From: Nitrosomonadales bacterium
GTDB lineage: Bacteria; Pseudomonadota; Gammaproteobacteria; Burkholderiales; Gallionellaceae
Length of the DNA: 64,000 nucleotides
Assembly (NCBI GenBank): GCA_023259055.1
Contig: JAHFQZ010000003.1
Span: 124,001 to 188,000, forward strand
Reading direction: 5' to 3'
Part shown: positions 17,621-26,357 of the stretch, piece after piece
Position numbering within the stretch: position 1 is the stretch's first letter
Layout of the letters: every line of letters begins with the position of its first letter
Notes under the pieces: model-generated
The model's input: the letters and a program-made list of their open reading frames with translations, nothing else
Databases searched by the model: none
What the model was told of the DNA's origin: nothing
Program-made: the position numbers and the translations under genes

Positions 17621-18853
17621 GTGGCATTGATAGTTCAGAAGTACGGCGGCACATCGGTCGGCAGTCCGGAGCGCATCAAGAACGTGGCGCGTCGCGTTGC
17701 GAAATTCAAGGCACAAGGTCATCAGGTCGTCGTGGTGGTCTCTGCGATGAGCGGCGAAACCAACCGCCTCGTCGCTTTGGCCCATGAAATCCAGAAGCAC
17801 CCCGATCCGCGTGAGCTGGACGTGGTTATCTCCACCGGCGAGCAAGTCACCATCGGCCTGCTGGCGATGGCGCTCAAGGATATCGGACTGAAGGCAAAGA
17901 GCTATACCGGCATGCAAGTCAGGATTCTTACCGACAGCGCCTTCACCAAGGCACGCATCGTCAGTATCGACGAGCAGAATATTCGCACTGACTTGGCCAA
18001 CGACCACGTGGTGGTCGTGGCCGGTTTTCAGGGCGTGGATGAACATGGCAATATCACCACGCTGGGGCGCGGCGGTTCAGATACCACCGGCGTGGCGGTT
18101 GCAGCCGCGCTACGCGCCGACGAATGCCAGATATATACCGACGTAGACGGCGTTTACACCACCGATCCGCGCGTAGTGCCCGAAGCGCGCCGCCTGAAGA
18201 GCATTACCTTTGAGGAAATGCTGGAGATGGCAAGCCTTGGCTCCAAGGTGCTGCAAATTCGCTCGGTGGAATTTGCCGGGAAATACAAGGTCAAGCTGCG
18301 GGTGCTGTCCAGCTTTGAAGAAGAAGGCGAAGGAACGCTGATTACTTTTGAGGAAGGCAATAAAATGGAACAAGCCATTATTTCCGGGATCGCGTTCAAT
18401 CGCGATGAAGCCAAGATCACTGTGCTGGGCGTGCCGGACAAACCCGGCATCGCCTATCAGATTTTAGGGCCAGTCAGCGATGCCAACATCGATGTGGACA
18501 TGATCATCCAGAACGTCGGCGTGGATGGCACCACCGACTTCTCCTTTACCGTGCATCGCAATGAATTTACCAAGGCGATGGATATCCTGAAGAACAAGGT
18601 GCAACCGCACATCGGCGCGCGCGATGTGATCGGCGATAACAAGGCAGCCAAGGTCTCGGTAGTTGGAGTTGGGATGCGCTCGCACGTCGGTATCGCCAGC
18701 AAAATGTTCCGCACTTTGGCGGAAGAGGGCATCAATATCCAGATGATCTCCACCTCGGAAATCAAAATTTCTGTGGTTATAGACGAGAAGTATCTGGAGT
18801 TGGCTGTGCGGGTATTGCACAAGGCGTTTGGTCTTGATCAGGAAGACGCATAA
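17621..18853 (+). CDS. lysC: Aspartate kinase
   Basis: 410 residues. An amino-acid kinase domain starts ALIVQKYGGTSVGS and includes GRGGSDTTGVAVA and DVDGVYTTDPR; two C-terminal ACT domains (about 265-410) provide lysine/threonine feedback. It phosphorylates aspartate, the first step to lysine, threonine and methionine. The start is GTG at 17621. TAGAAT at 17579-17584 may be its -10 box. A tRNA promoter begins 5 nt after the stop codon. Confidence 0.96.
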   Translation: MALIVQKYGGTSVGSPERIKNVARRVAKFKAQGHQVVVVVSAMSGETNRLVALAHEIQKHPDPRELDVVISTGEQVTIGLLAMALKDIGLKAKSYTGMQVRILTDSAFTKARIVSIDEQNIRTDLANDHVVVVAGFQGVDEHGNITTLGRGGSDTTGVAVAAALRADECQIYTDVDGVYTTDPRVVPEARRLKSITFEEMLEMASLGSKVLQIRSVEFAGKYKVKLRVLSSFEEEGEGTLITFEEGNKMEQAIISGIAFNRDEAKITVLGVPDKPGIAYQILGPVSDANIDVDMIIQNVGVDGTTDFSFTVHRNEFTKAMDILKNKVQPHIGARDVIGDNKAAKVSVVGVGMRSHVGIASKMFRTLAEEGINIQMISTSEIKISVVIDEKYLELAVRVLHKAFGLDQEDA

Positions 18854-18857
18854 TCGT

Positions 18858-18886
18858 TTGACCTTTCAGGTCAGTTACATTACTAT
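18858..18886 (+). promoter_or_regulatory. Stable-RNA promoter for tRNA-Ser/tRNA-Arg
   Basis: TTGACC at 18858-18863, exactly 17 bp, then TACTAT at 18881-18886. The sequence directly after is GCGCGGCC, a GC-rich discriminator of the kind seen in stringently controlled stable-RNA promoters. The first tRNA base is 12 nt downstream of the -10 box. Confidence 0.7.
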
Positions 18887-18897
18887 GCGCGGCCTTC

Positions 18898-18991
18898 GGA
18901 GAGGTGGCCGAGAGGTCGAAGGCACGCCCCTGCTAAGGGCGCATACGAGCTTAAACTTGTATCGAGGGTTCGAATCCCTCCCTCTCCGCCA
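18898..18991 (+). tRNA. tRNA-Ser (GCT)
   Basis: The acceptor stem GGAGAGG pairs with CCTCTCC at 18981-18987; the G discriminator and encoded CCA end at 18991. The anticodon GCT is at 18932-18934 within CT-GCT-AA. A long variable arm and GGTTCGAATCC T-arm are typical of tRNA-Ser. It reads AGC/AGU. Confidence 0.97.
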
Positions 18992-19035
18992 GGCACACTA
19001 ATTAACGACACAATCATTACGGCACAACAGTCACC

Positions 19036-19112
19036 GCGCCCGTAGCTCAGCTGGATAGAGTACTTGGCTACGAACCAAGGGGTCGGGCGTTCGAATCGCT
19101 CCGGGCGCACCA
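19036..19112 (+). tRNA. tRNA-Arg (ACG)
   Basis: 77 nt with encoded CCA. The acceptor stem GCGCCCG pairs with CGGGCGC. The anticodon ACG lies in GGCTACGAACC; A34 is normally converted to inosine by TadA to read CGU/CGC/CGA. Cotranscribed with the tRNA-Ser 44 nt upstream. Confidence 0.97.
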
Positions 19113-19120
19113 CAATATCA

Positions 19121-19151
19121 AGGGGTTAGGCCAAAAGCCTGACCCCTTTTT
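19121..19151 (+). terminator. Terminator of the tRNA operon
   Basis: An 11-bp stem (AGGGGTTAGGC against GCCTGACCCCT, one G-U pair) with a CAAAA loop, followed by TTTT TATTTT. It begins 9 nt after the tRNA-Arg CCA. Confidence 0.92.
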
Positions 19152-19200
19152 ATTTTGTGGGCAACCAGCACCGGGCTAGTACACTTGAATTAGAGTTTTT

Positions 19201-19518
19201 TCAAGACAGCATTCGGTAAGGCTCCATCGTTACCGACTCGATCTTGTCCCCGAGCAGAATCACTCGGCCTTCAAGGCGCGTGTCGCCGGTATCGCTGAAT
19301 TCAAAACGATAAGTGCGGCGTAACAACCTTCGACCGGACACGCTACGCACCAGTGCAAGTGCAATTCCGGCAACCGTATCATCAAGAAATTGCACGTTTG
19401 CATTATTACAGGAACGTTTTCCAGCGTCCCGTGCGACCTCAAGGGCGCGCAAACTGTCGAACCAGAACCACCCAAACGCAGTCAGTAATAACAGGAAAAG
19501 CAAACTTGTTATATCCAT
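19201..19518 (-). CDS. DUF3301-family small membrane protein
   Basis: 105 residues. One N-terminal membrane helix (residues 5-20, LLFLLLLTAFGWFWF) is followed by LRALEVARDAGKRSC and VQFLDDTVA, both features of DUF3301, and a C-terminal part with FEFSDTGD and RVILLGDKIESV. Function is unknown. It ends 50 nt after the tRNA terminator on the opposite strand. Confidence 0.85.
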   Translation of the reverse strand: MDITSLLFLLLLTAFGWFWFDSLRALEVARDAGKRSCNNANVQFLDDTVAGIALALVRSVSGRRLLRRTYRFEFSDTGDTRLEGRVILLGDKIESVTMEPYRMLS

Positions 19519-19813
19519 TGTCGATTCATTTCAAAAGCCCCATTGTTTTATTCTAACTGGACGGGCAATTATTTTCTCAGTCAAGCGAAACCAATTCTGC
19601 CGTATGTTTTTTGCGCTCCTGTAACTGGTATGCAATAAGAAATATGTAACTCTCTCATGTTATCGGTGAATACCGGCCATTGATCATTTTCAGAATTCAT
19701 AAATATTCCTTGACGACAATAGCCAAACCAGCGTACAAGGCACCTTGGCGTTTGATTCAAAGTTTTTGCAGTACTGGTTTTTTCCATGTGCAATCTTGAT
19801 TCAAATAGTTTTG
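19519..19813. other. Region between DUF3301 and the cold-shock gene
   Basis: About 295 bp with no gene I can support; a 92-codon minus-strand frame here has no recognisable family. TTGACG at 19710-19715, followed about 18 nt later by TACAAG, is a possible promoter that would give the cold-shock gene a leader of roughly 100 nt. Confidence 0.4.
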
Positions 19814-19835
19814 CGGGGGATTCACCCCGTTTTTT
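19814..19835 (+). promoter_or_regulatory. Terminator-like hairpin in the cold-shock gene leader
   Basis: CGGGG (19814-19818), a 6-nt loop, CCCCG (19825-19829), then six T residues, ending only 4 nt before the AAGGAG ribosome binding site. It has the form of an intrinsic terminator but sits inside the 5' leader of the gene it precedes. It could act as an attenuator or a temperature-dependent structure. Confidence 0.6.
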
Positions 19836-19852
19836 AGTAAGGAGATGTTCAC

Positions 19853-20056
19853 ATGGCAACCGGTACAGTTAAATGGTTCAACGATGCAAAAGGTTTTGGT
19901 TTTGTTACCCCTGATGATGGCAGCGAAGATTTGTTTGCGCATTTTTCCGCAATCAATATGAGCGGCTTCAAGTCACTCAAAGAAGGCCAGAAGGTAACCT
20001 TTGAAGTAACGCAAGGCCCCAAGGGTAAGCAAGCATCCAATATCCAGGCTCCTTAA
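19853..20056 (+). CDS. Cold-shock protein, CspA family
   Basis: 67 residues, the standard single cold-shock domain. RNP1 is KGFGFVTP and RNP2 is DLFAHFS; the start is [11 protein letters not shown]. It binds single-stranded RNA/DNA and melts RNA hairpins. AAGGAG at 19839-19844 is 8 nt upstream of the ATG. A strong terminator follows 17 nt after the stop, so it is monocistronic. Members of the family vary in cold inducibility; the leader hairpin is the only regulatory clue. Confidence 0.97.
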   Translation: MATGTVKWFNDAKGFGFVTPDDGSEDLFAHFSAINMSGFKSLKEGQKVTFEVTQGPKGKQASNIQAP

Positions 20057-20073
20057 ACGGTTCTTGTGTTGTT

Positions 20074-20107
20074 AAAAAGCCCGGCATGAAAATGCCGGGC
20101 TTTTTTT
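20074..20107 (+). terminator. Terminator after the cold-shock gene
   Basis: A perfect 14-bp stem (AAAAAGCCCGGCAT and complement) with a GAAA tetraloop, running into seven T residues. The A-tract on the left also makes it usable from the minus strand. Confidence 0.95.
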
Positions 20108-20244
20108 GTCCTGATTGCCCAACTTGTCGCCTTGAAACATAAATGTTATTTAATACGCAAATTCGGACATCAAGGCAGTGAAATAAACTCTTTTCAGTGC
20201 CCATACTTATCTCTTCTGGCGTGCCAATATCAAATTATCCATAA

Positions 20245-20276
20245 ACAAAAGCCGCACGATTTTCATCATGCGGCTT
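20245..20276 (-). terminator. Terminator of rne
   Basis: On the minus strand a 12-bp stem (AAGCCGCATGAT against ATCGTGCGGCTT, one G-T pair) with a GAAA loop is followed by TTGTTTAT. It lies 20 nt after the rne stop codon. The rest of 20108-20244 shows nothing I can name. Confidence 0.85.
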
Positions 20277-20295
20277 CGTTATTTGCAAACTGAAA

Positions 20296-22890
20296 CTATG
20301 CTTGCGGGCGTTGCGTCTCGATCTGCACCAGAGGTTCATTCTCTATATACACTTCATGCTGGCGCGTGCGGCGGCGCGTTACCGGTTCTTTCGTGTAACC
20401 CGCGGGAATGTTCGCTATAGCTTGCAGCTTGCCGGGGTCGGTCTCGATTTGCACCAAGCCTTCGCCGCTGCTTGTCGCTACGGGTGCTGTAATTTTACTT
20501 GTCACCATTTCAGCCACGGGCGTTGTGATTTCACTTGATACTACAGCTGCCACTGGCGCAGTAATTTCATGTAACACCACTGCTGCCACTTCCTGCTGCG
20601 TTACAGTTGTTGGCATGGCGATGTATTCGCTTGGCGTTACGGGGGGCGTCCAGCCTTCGGGGTAGGCGACGTACTCGGAAGGTTTCGATTTTGCCGTGGC
20701 TGTGTCGACTGGCGCAGCGGCTGCGGCGGCTTGTTCAACGACAGCAGTTTCGCCATTGATTTCCGGCATCATCTCTCCGCCCTGTACGGCGACTTCGCGG
20801 CGTTGGCGCTCGCGTTGACCTCCACGGCGACCGCGGCGGCGACCGCCCTCGCGTGCGCCGCCCTCTTCGGCTTGTTCGGCGGCAGGTGCGGCAATCTGAG
20901 TTTCCAGCACGGGTTTTTCTGCTGGTTGCGGTATGGGTGCTGCACGTGGTGGGCGCGGAGGCCGAGGCTGGCGCGGTTCACCTTGTGGGCGTGGTTCGCG
21001 ACCACCCTGCTGGCGCGGCTCTTGAGATTTTGTTGCGGCTTCGACCGGCGCCTGCTTGTCGCCACGCTCGCGGCGTGCGCTGCCCCCTTCGCTGCGTTCT
21101 CCGCGTTCACGGCGCTTGCCGCCTTCCCCTCGCTCGCTACGCTCGCTGCGATCGCGGCGCGGCTGGTTGCGTGCCGCGCTTGCAACAGGCTTGGCCTTGG
21201 GCTGTTCCTCTGCCCCCAGCGCTTTGATCCAGCCAAATAATTTACCGAGAATTGAAGGCTTGGTCTCTTCAGCTTTCATCGGCGCGGGTTGAGCCGGGGT
21301 AATGCCTTGCACTACTGCTTTTGCGCGCGTGGCTTTTTGCTGCTCCTGTGCGGAGGTCAGCGGCTTTTCTTCAACCGGTTTTTCCACCAGCTTGTAGCTG
21401 GCCTGTAGTACTTCGCCCGTCATGTCATCCTGGCGCAGGCGGCTGATGCTGTAGTTGGGCGTTTCCAGGAACTGATTGGGGATCAGCGTGATCGCCACTT
21501 TCAGGCGCGATTCGATGCGATGAATGTCGGAACGTTTTTCATTGAGCAGGAAGGTGGCGACATCCACCGGCACTTGCACGTGAATTGCCATGCTGCTTTC
21601 CTTCATCGCCTCTTCCTGGATGATGCGCAGGATGTGCAGGGCGGAAGATTCGGTGCCGCGGATATGGCCGATGCCGCTGCAACGCGGGCAGGCGATGTAG
21701 TTACTCTCGCCCAAGCTGGGAGCCAAACGCTGGCGCGACAGCTCCAGCAGGCCGAAGCGCGAAATCTTGGCTGTCTGCACGCGGGCGCGGTCGTAGTGCA
21801 AAGAGTCACGTAAACGGTTCTCTACGTCGCGCTGGTTGCGGCTGCTTTCCATGTCGATGAAGTCGATCACGATCAGCCCGCCTAGGTCGCGCAAGCGCAA
21901 CTGGCGGGCAATTTCTTCCGCAGCCTCGAGGTTGGTGTTGAGTGCGGTAGCCTCGATGTCCGAGCCTTTGGTGGAGCGCGCCGAGTTGATGTCGATGGAG
22001 GTCAGCGCTTCGGTATGGTCGATCACGATGGCTCCGCCGGAAGGCAGGCGCACTTCACGTGCATGTGCCGATTCGATCTGGTGCTCGATCTGGAAGCGCG
22101 AGAACAGCGGCACATCGTCCACATAGCGCTTGATGCGATCCACGTTGTTCGGCATGACCGTGCTCATGAATGCCAAGGCTTGCTGGTAGACCTCTTCAGT
22201 GTCGATCAGGATTTCGCCGATTTCCGGGTTGAAGTAGTCGCGGATGGCGCGAACCACGAGGCTGCTTTCCAGATAGATCAGTGACGGGGCTTTTTCTGAT
22301 TCTGCCGCGCCTTCGATCGCATCCCACAGTTGCTTGAGGTAGTCGAGATCCCATTGCAACTCTTCCTCGTTGCGGCCGATACCGGCGGTGCGCGCGATGA
22401 TGCTCATGCCTTGCGGCACTTCGACGTGCGACAGCACTTCGCGCAATTCGTCGCGTTCTTCGCCTTCGATACGGCGCGATACCCCGCCGCCGCTCGGATT
22501 GTTCGGCATCAGTACGATGTAGCGGCCGGCCAGGCTGATGAAAGTGGTCAGTGCAGCGCCCTTGTTGCCGCGCTCGTCTTTTTCCACCTGCACCAGTAAC
22601 TCCTGTCCCTCGCGCAAGGCTTCCTTGATCGATGGGCGGTTGCTGCTTCCGGACTGAAAATACTGCGGAGAAACTTCCTTGAAGGGCAAAAAGCCGTGCC
22701 GGTTGCCGCCGTATTCGACGAAACAGGCTTCGAGGCTGGGCTCGAGACGGGTGATGACTGCCTTGTAGATATTGCTTTTGCGTTGTTCCTTACCGGCGGT
22801 TTCAATGTCAAGGTCGATGAGTTTCTGACCGTCAACAATGGCGACGCGGAGTTCTTCCGGCTGCGTCGCATTGAATAGCATGCGTTTCAT
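20296..22890 (-). CDS. rne: Ribonuclease E
   Basis: 864 residues. MKRMLFNATQPEELRVAIVDGQ is the family N-terminus; an S1 domain (about 35-120) precedes the catalytic core with metal-binding aspartates in LTSIDINSARST and VIDFIDM, and the zinc-link CPRCSG. The C-terminal part (from about 510) is a low-complexity Arg/Glu/Pro-rich scaffold. Near the end, imperfect repeats of about 13 residues of the form EI(T)(A/T)PVA occur three times. It starts mRNA decay and processes rRNA and tRNA. The upstream 470-bp divergent region gives room for the long autoregulatory leader known in enterobacteria. Confidence 0.96.
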   Translation of the reverse strand: MKRMLFNATQPEELRVAIVDGQKLIDLDIETAGKEQRKSNIYKAVITRLEPSLEACFVEYGGNRHGFLPFKEVSPQYFQSGSSNRPSIKEALREGQELLVQVEKDERGNKGAALTTFISLAGRYIVLMPNNPSGGGVSRRIEGEERDELREVLSHVEVPQGMSIIARTAGIGRNEEELQWDLDYLKQLWDAIEGAAESEKAPSLIYLESSLVVRAIRDYFNPEIGEILIDTEEVYQQALAFMSTVMPNNVDRIKRYVDDVPLFSRFQIEHQIESAHAREVRLPSGGAIVIDHTEALTSIDINSARSTKGSDIEATALNTNLEAAEEIARQLRLRDLGGLIVIDFIDMESSRNQRDVENRLRDSLHYDRARVQTAKISRFGLLELSRQRLAPSLGESNYIACPRCSGIGHIRGTESSALHILRIIQEEAMKESSMAIHVQVPVDVATFLLNEKRSDIHRIESRLKVAITLIPNQFLETPNYSISRLRQDDMTGEVLQASYKLVEKPVEEKPLTSAQEQQKATRAKAVVQGITPAQPAPMKAEETKPSILGKLFGWIKALGAEEQPKAKPVASAARNQPRRDRSERSERGEGGKRRERGERSEGGSARRERGDKQAPVEAATKSQEPRQQGGREPRPQGEPRQPRPPRPPRAAPIPQPAEKPVLETQIAAPAAEQAEEGGAREGGRRRGRRGGQRERQRREVAVQGGEMMPEINGETAVVEQAAAAAAPVDTATAKSKPSEYVAYPEGWTPPVTPSEYIAMPTTVTQQEVAAVVLHEITAPVAAVVSSEITTPVAEMVTSKITAPVATSSGEGLVQIETDPGKLQAIANIPAGYTKEPVTRRRTRQHEVYIENEPLVQIETQRPQA

Positions 22891-23360
22891 TATGTTGTCT
22901 CCCGCGCTCTGACACGGGCGAGACCAAGCTACGCGCGTTTAGGTGCGCCAGATAAGCGATCAGTGAGCAATCGTGCAATAAGTCTTGTATTGTGCAAACG
23001 GTTGGTCAAATCAGTTCTCTCTAAATAGTAGCTGGTCTTAAAAAATCGTTCTCTGGAACTTCTGTATCAGTGGTTGCAGGTGCATTGCAGTATCACATTG
23101 CATTTGCTTCGCCTACTGTGTCAAAAGTCCATTAGGGGTGAGGCAGCAATATTGGCTGCTTCACAAAAAATCCACAGGTGCTTTGAGCGCATAAATCAAT
23201 TACTATCACTGCTGGTTCCGGTGAGTGATATTAACCGGGCTGCGGCTGGAAGGGTGGCGGCGCAATGCGCCGTCGCTTGCACCAAAATTCTTCCTGGCGG
23301 GGATAAAACCTCCCAAACTTACCCAATTCCAAAACGCGCGAGCGGTGAAGTATAAGCAAA
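22891..23360. other. Divergent rne/rluC intergenic region
   Basis: 470 bp without a supported gene. It probably holds the rne leader on the minus strand. The only clear structure is a short hairpin, CGGCGC-AAT-GCGCCG, at 23258-23272, on the rluC side. A 93-codon plus-strand frame from 23074 has no recognisable domain and poor coding character. Confidence 0.6.
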
Positions 23361-24305
23361 ATGAATGGTTTAAGCAAAGACTCTGTGAATTTTGTCGAAA
23401 TTGACGAAAGCGGCGAAGCGCAGCGCATCGACAATTTTCTGTTCAAGCATCTGAAAGGTGTGCCCAAAAGCCACGTCTACCGCATCCTGCGAGGTGAAGT
23501 GCGGGTCAACAAAAAGCGCGTCGACCAGACCTATCGCCTGAAACTGGGCGACCTGCTGCGCATCCCGCCGATCCGCGTGGCGGAAAAACACGAGCCGGAA
23601 CAGGTGCACATCCCGGCGGTGGAATTCCCGATCATTTATGAGGACGACGCGCTGGTCGCGGTGAACAAACCTTCCGGCGTGGCGGTGCATGGCGGCAGTG
23701 GAGTGAGCTTCGGGGTCATCGAACAGATGCGCCAAGCCCGCCCGCAGGCAAAATTTCTCGAGCTGGTGCACCGCCTCGACCGCGAAACATCAGGCGTGCT
23801 GCTGCTGGCGAAGAAACGCTCGGCACTTACCGCGATGCACGAGATCATGCGCGAGGGCAACAGCGACAAGCGCTATTTCGCGCTGGTGCTGGGGCAGTGG
23901 AAAAACGCCAAACAGCACGTCAAGTTGCCGCTGCACAAATTCGATACCCCGCAGGGCGAGAAGCGCGTGATGGTCAGGGAGGACGGACAAGCCTCGCATA
24001 CGATCTTCACGTTGCTGAAGAGCTGGCCGGAATTTTCTCTTCTTGAAGCCCAGCTCAAGACCGGGCGCACCCACCAGATTCGCGTGCATCTGTCGCATCT
24101 CGGATTTCCGATAGCAGGTGACGACAAGTACGGCGACTTCGCGAGAAACAAGGAATTGATGAAGAAGGGGCTGAAGCGGATGTTCCTGCATGCCCACAGT
24201 ATCGCCTTTGCGCATCCGTTGACGGGGGAGCCGATGCAATTGGTTGCGCCTTTGGCGAAGGAGTTGGAGAGTTTTATTGCGAAGTTGGATGCGCAGTCAC
24301 ACTAG
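23361..24305 (+). CDS. rluC: 23S rRNA pseudouridine synthase RluC
   Basis: 314 residues. An S4 RNA-binding domain (about 18-75, RIDNFLFKHLKGVPKSHVYRILR) is followed by the RluA-family catalytic domain with the nucleophilic aspartate in VHRLDRETSG and the late motif KTGRTHQIRVH. It makes pseudouridines at 955, 2504 and 2580 (E. coli numbering). Divergent from rne, an arrangement also seen in enterobacteria. Confidence 0.95.
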   Translation: MNGLSKDSVNFVEIDESGEAQRIDNFLFKHLKGVPKSHVYRILRGEVRVNKKRVDQTYRLKLGDLLRIPPIRVAEKHEPEQVHIPAVEFPIIYEDDALVAVNKPSGVAVHGGSGVSFGVIEQMRQARPQAKFLELVHRLDRETSGVLLLAKKRSALTAMHEIMREGNSDKRYFALVLGQWKNAKQHVKLPLHKFDTPQGEKRVMVREDGQASHTIFTLLKSWPEFSLLEAQLKTGRTHQIRVHLSHLGFPIAGDDKYGDFARNKELMKKGLKRMFLHAHSIAFAHPLTGEPMQLVAPLAKELESFIAKLDAQSH

Positions 24306-24361
24306 ATTTTCCGTTCGCCCTGAGGTATCGAAGGGTGAAGCGTGCACAACATAAATCAAAA

Positions 24362-24394
24362 TCAACACCGCCGGACTACCCGCGGCGGTGTTGA
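24362..24394. terminator. Bidirectional terminator-like hairpin between rluC and rlmM
   Basis: An 11-bp perfect stem (TCAACACCGCC and complement) with an 11-nt loop lies between the convergent rluC and rlmM. T-rich sequence follows on both sides but is interrupted, so efficiency is uncertain. Confidence 0.6.
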
Positions 24395-24423
24395 CTTTGA
24401 TCTAGCCTGAAAATTAAACAGGC

Positions 24424-24467
24424 GTAGGGTGCATTCCATGCACCATGGTGCGCACAGCGCACCCTAC
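24424..24467. repeat. Intergenic inverted repeat (GTAGGGTGC ... GCACCCTAC)
   Basis: 9-bp arms GTAGGGTGC and GCACCCTAC enclose further self-complementary DNA (CACCATGGTG). It lies just after the rlmM stop codon. A related arm pair, AGGGTGGGCA ... TGCCCACCCT, is at 33611-33743. It looks like a dispersed intergenic repeat of unknown role. Confidence 0.7.
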
Positions 24468-24477
24468 AAATGCGTCT

Positions 24478-25554
24478 TCAACCCTTGGTCTTCGTCAAAA
24501 ACACCGTTACTTCCTCGCGGTCGTGATAAAGCTGCTTCGCCATCATCCGGTAATTGATGCCTTCTTCATCCAGCCGCTTGCGGATACCGCCAAACGCACC
24601 GTCGAGCGCGATGAGCCGCTGCTTCATCGGCAGTTTAAGATTGAAGATCGCGTGCTTGCACAAGCCTGCTGCGAACCATTCGCCGATCAGCTCAGCGACT
24701 CGTGAGGGCTTTTCCACCATGTCGCACACCAGCCAGTCCACCGCTTTGCGCGGCGCGTATTTGAAGCCGTCTTGCTTGAGGTGTTGCACCAGCGGATGAT
24801 TCGCCAGCACGCCCTTCATCGGGCCGTTGTCCACTGCGGTGACGCGGATGCCGCGCTTGACCAGTTGCCAAGTCCATCCGCCGGGAGCAGCACCCAAATC
24901 GACCGCGGTCATGCCTTGGCGCAGCAGGCGCGTCTGTTCGCTGCGATCCATGAACACTTCGATGGCCTCGGCCAGTTTCATCGTTGAGCGGCTCGGCGCT
25001 TCGGGCGGCATCGACTGGCGCACGATGCCCATGATGGCATCTGCGCTGTTGTGCGGATCGCTGGTGCCGATCATCACGGATGATTTGTCGGGGAAGAAGA
25101 TATGCAGGCGTGGCTGCTGTTTGTTAATGTTTGGAATATCTTCTTGCAGCTTGCCTTGTTCGCGTAGCGCACTTTCCAGCAACGGCTGAAAACGTCGGGT
25201 AAAGGTGGACAATAGTTTTCCTTCGTTGGTGTCCGGCGCTTCCAGCCACAATGTGCCGAAGCTGCCGGGAATGTCAGCGATAGCGTTGAGGATGGGCGTC
25301 AGGCGGTCGCGCTCTGAAAGGGCGGCAATGGTGTGATTCAAGCGGATCAGCTGACGCGCAAAAATCAGTTCGCCGTAGGACAGCGACTGATCATTGAGTG
25401 AGACGACGACATAGCCGCTGTCGGCGAGTATGGAGGGTTGCTCACCGAGAACCGGACGTTGCTGCCGCGCCTGTCGCAAGGCTTCCTGCGCGCAATCCTG
25501 TTCGAAGCCGGGGCGGCAATATAACAACCATAAAGTGTTTGGAGATTTGTTCAT
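24478..25554 (-). CDS. rlmM: 23S rRNA C2498 2'-O-ribose methyltransferase RlmM
   Basis: About 358 residues. The SAM-binding motif AVDLGAAPGGWTWQL is followed by the active-site region VDWLVCDMVEKPSRV and FNLKLPMKQR. A THUMP-like N-terminal domain includes YCRPGFEQDCAQE. The ATG at 25554 gives MNKSPNTLW; an alternative 18 nt upstream adds MCHNAN. It is convergent with rluC and divergent from the HAD gene. Confidence 0.93.
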   Translation of the reverse strand: MNKSPNTLWLLYCRPGFEQDCAQEALRQARQQRPVLGEQPSILADSGYVVVSLNDQSLSYGELIFARQLIRLNHTIAALSERDRLTPILNAIADIPGSFGTLWLEAPDTNEGKLLSTFTRRFQPLLESALREQGKLQEDIPNINKQQPRLHIFFPDKSSVMIGTSDPHNSADAIMGIVRQSMPPEAPSRSTMKLAEAIEVFMDRSEQTRLLRQGMTAVDLGAAPGGWTWQLVKRGIRVTAVDNGPMKGVLANHPLVQHLKQDGFKYAPRKAVDWLVCDMVEKPSRVAELIGEWFAAGLCKHAIFNLKLPMKQRLIALDGAFGGIRKRLDEEGINYRMMAKQLYHDREEVTVFLTKTKG

Positions 25555-25675
25555 ATTCGCATTGTGGCACAAGTTCAGGGTCTCAATTCTTAGTGGCCAT
25601 ACCTGTTTGGTTATCGAAATTGAATTGGAATATGCCTGAAGGTGTTAATATTCACGCCTCTTTTTTGGCTTTAAT

Positions 25676-26335
25676 GTGATGAGCAAACGTTACGATTTGA
25701 TTGTATTCGACTGGGATGGCACGGTGATGGATTCGACTGCGGCGATCGCGGGCTCGATTCAGGCTGCGTGCCGCGGCCTTGCCTTGCCTGTTCCTGATGA
25801 TGAAACTGCGCGCCAGGTGATCGGCCTCGGCCTGGAACAGGCGTTGCGCCGTGCTGTGCCCAATATCCCCGAGTCCAAGCGCCCCGATCTGATGGCACTC
25901 TACCGGCATCATTTTATAGTGCAGAGTGAATCGATCCCTTTGTACGAAGGTGCGCGCGAGACAATAGATGAGCTGCACAAGGCGGGATATTTGCTGGCAG
26001 TGGCGACTGGCATGAGTCGTGCGGGTCTGGAAAGAGCACTGAATGCCTCCGGCCTGAAAAAATATTTTCACGCCACCCGCACGGCGGATGTGGCTTTCTC
26101 CAAACCCGATCCGGCGATGTTGCTGGAGTTGATCAAGGAGCTGGCGGTTGATACAAAACGCACCTTGATGGTGGGCGATACCACGCACGATCTGTTGATG
26201 GCGCAAAATGCCAACGTGGATGCGGTGGGGATGTTGCATGGCGCACACCTGCCGGAACAGTTACGGGCGTTAAAGCCGTTGGCGTTGGTAGAGGATTTTG
26301 CGGAACTGAGAACGTGGTTAAAAGACAATGCCTGA
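25676..26335 (+). CDS. HAD-IA hydrolase, phosphoglycolate phosphatase-like
   Basis: 219 residues. Motif I is FDWDGTVMDS, the motif II region VATGMSR, motif III K (FSKPDP) and motif IV VGDTTHD. A helical cap lies between motifs I and II. The family covers phosphoglycolate and other small phosphomonoester phosphatases; the substrate cannot be fixed. A GTG at 25676 and an ATG at 25679 are both possible starts. It overlaps or abuts sppA, suggesting cotranscription. Confidence 0.88.
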   Translation: MMSKRYDLIVFDWDGTVMDSTAAIAGSIQAACRGLALPVPDDETARQVIGLGLEQALRRAVPNIPESKRPDLMALYRHHFIVQSESIPLYEGARETIDELHKAGYLLAVATGMSRAGLERALNASGLKKYFHATRTADVAFSKPDPAMLLELIKELAVDTKRTLMVGDTTHDLLMAQNANVDAVGMLHGAHLPEQLRALKPLALVEDFAELRTWLKDNA

Positions 26336-26357
26336 TGAATTACCTAAAGGAATCACG

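Noticed and set aside
23074-23355. 93-codon plus-strand frame upstream of rluC
   Set aside because: No recognisable family, no ribosome binding site, and it lies in the probable rne leader region.
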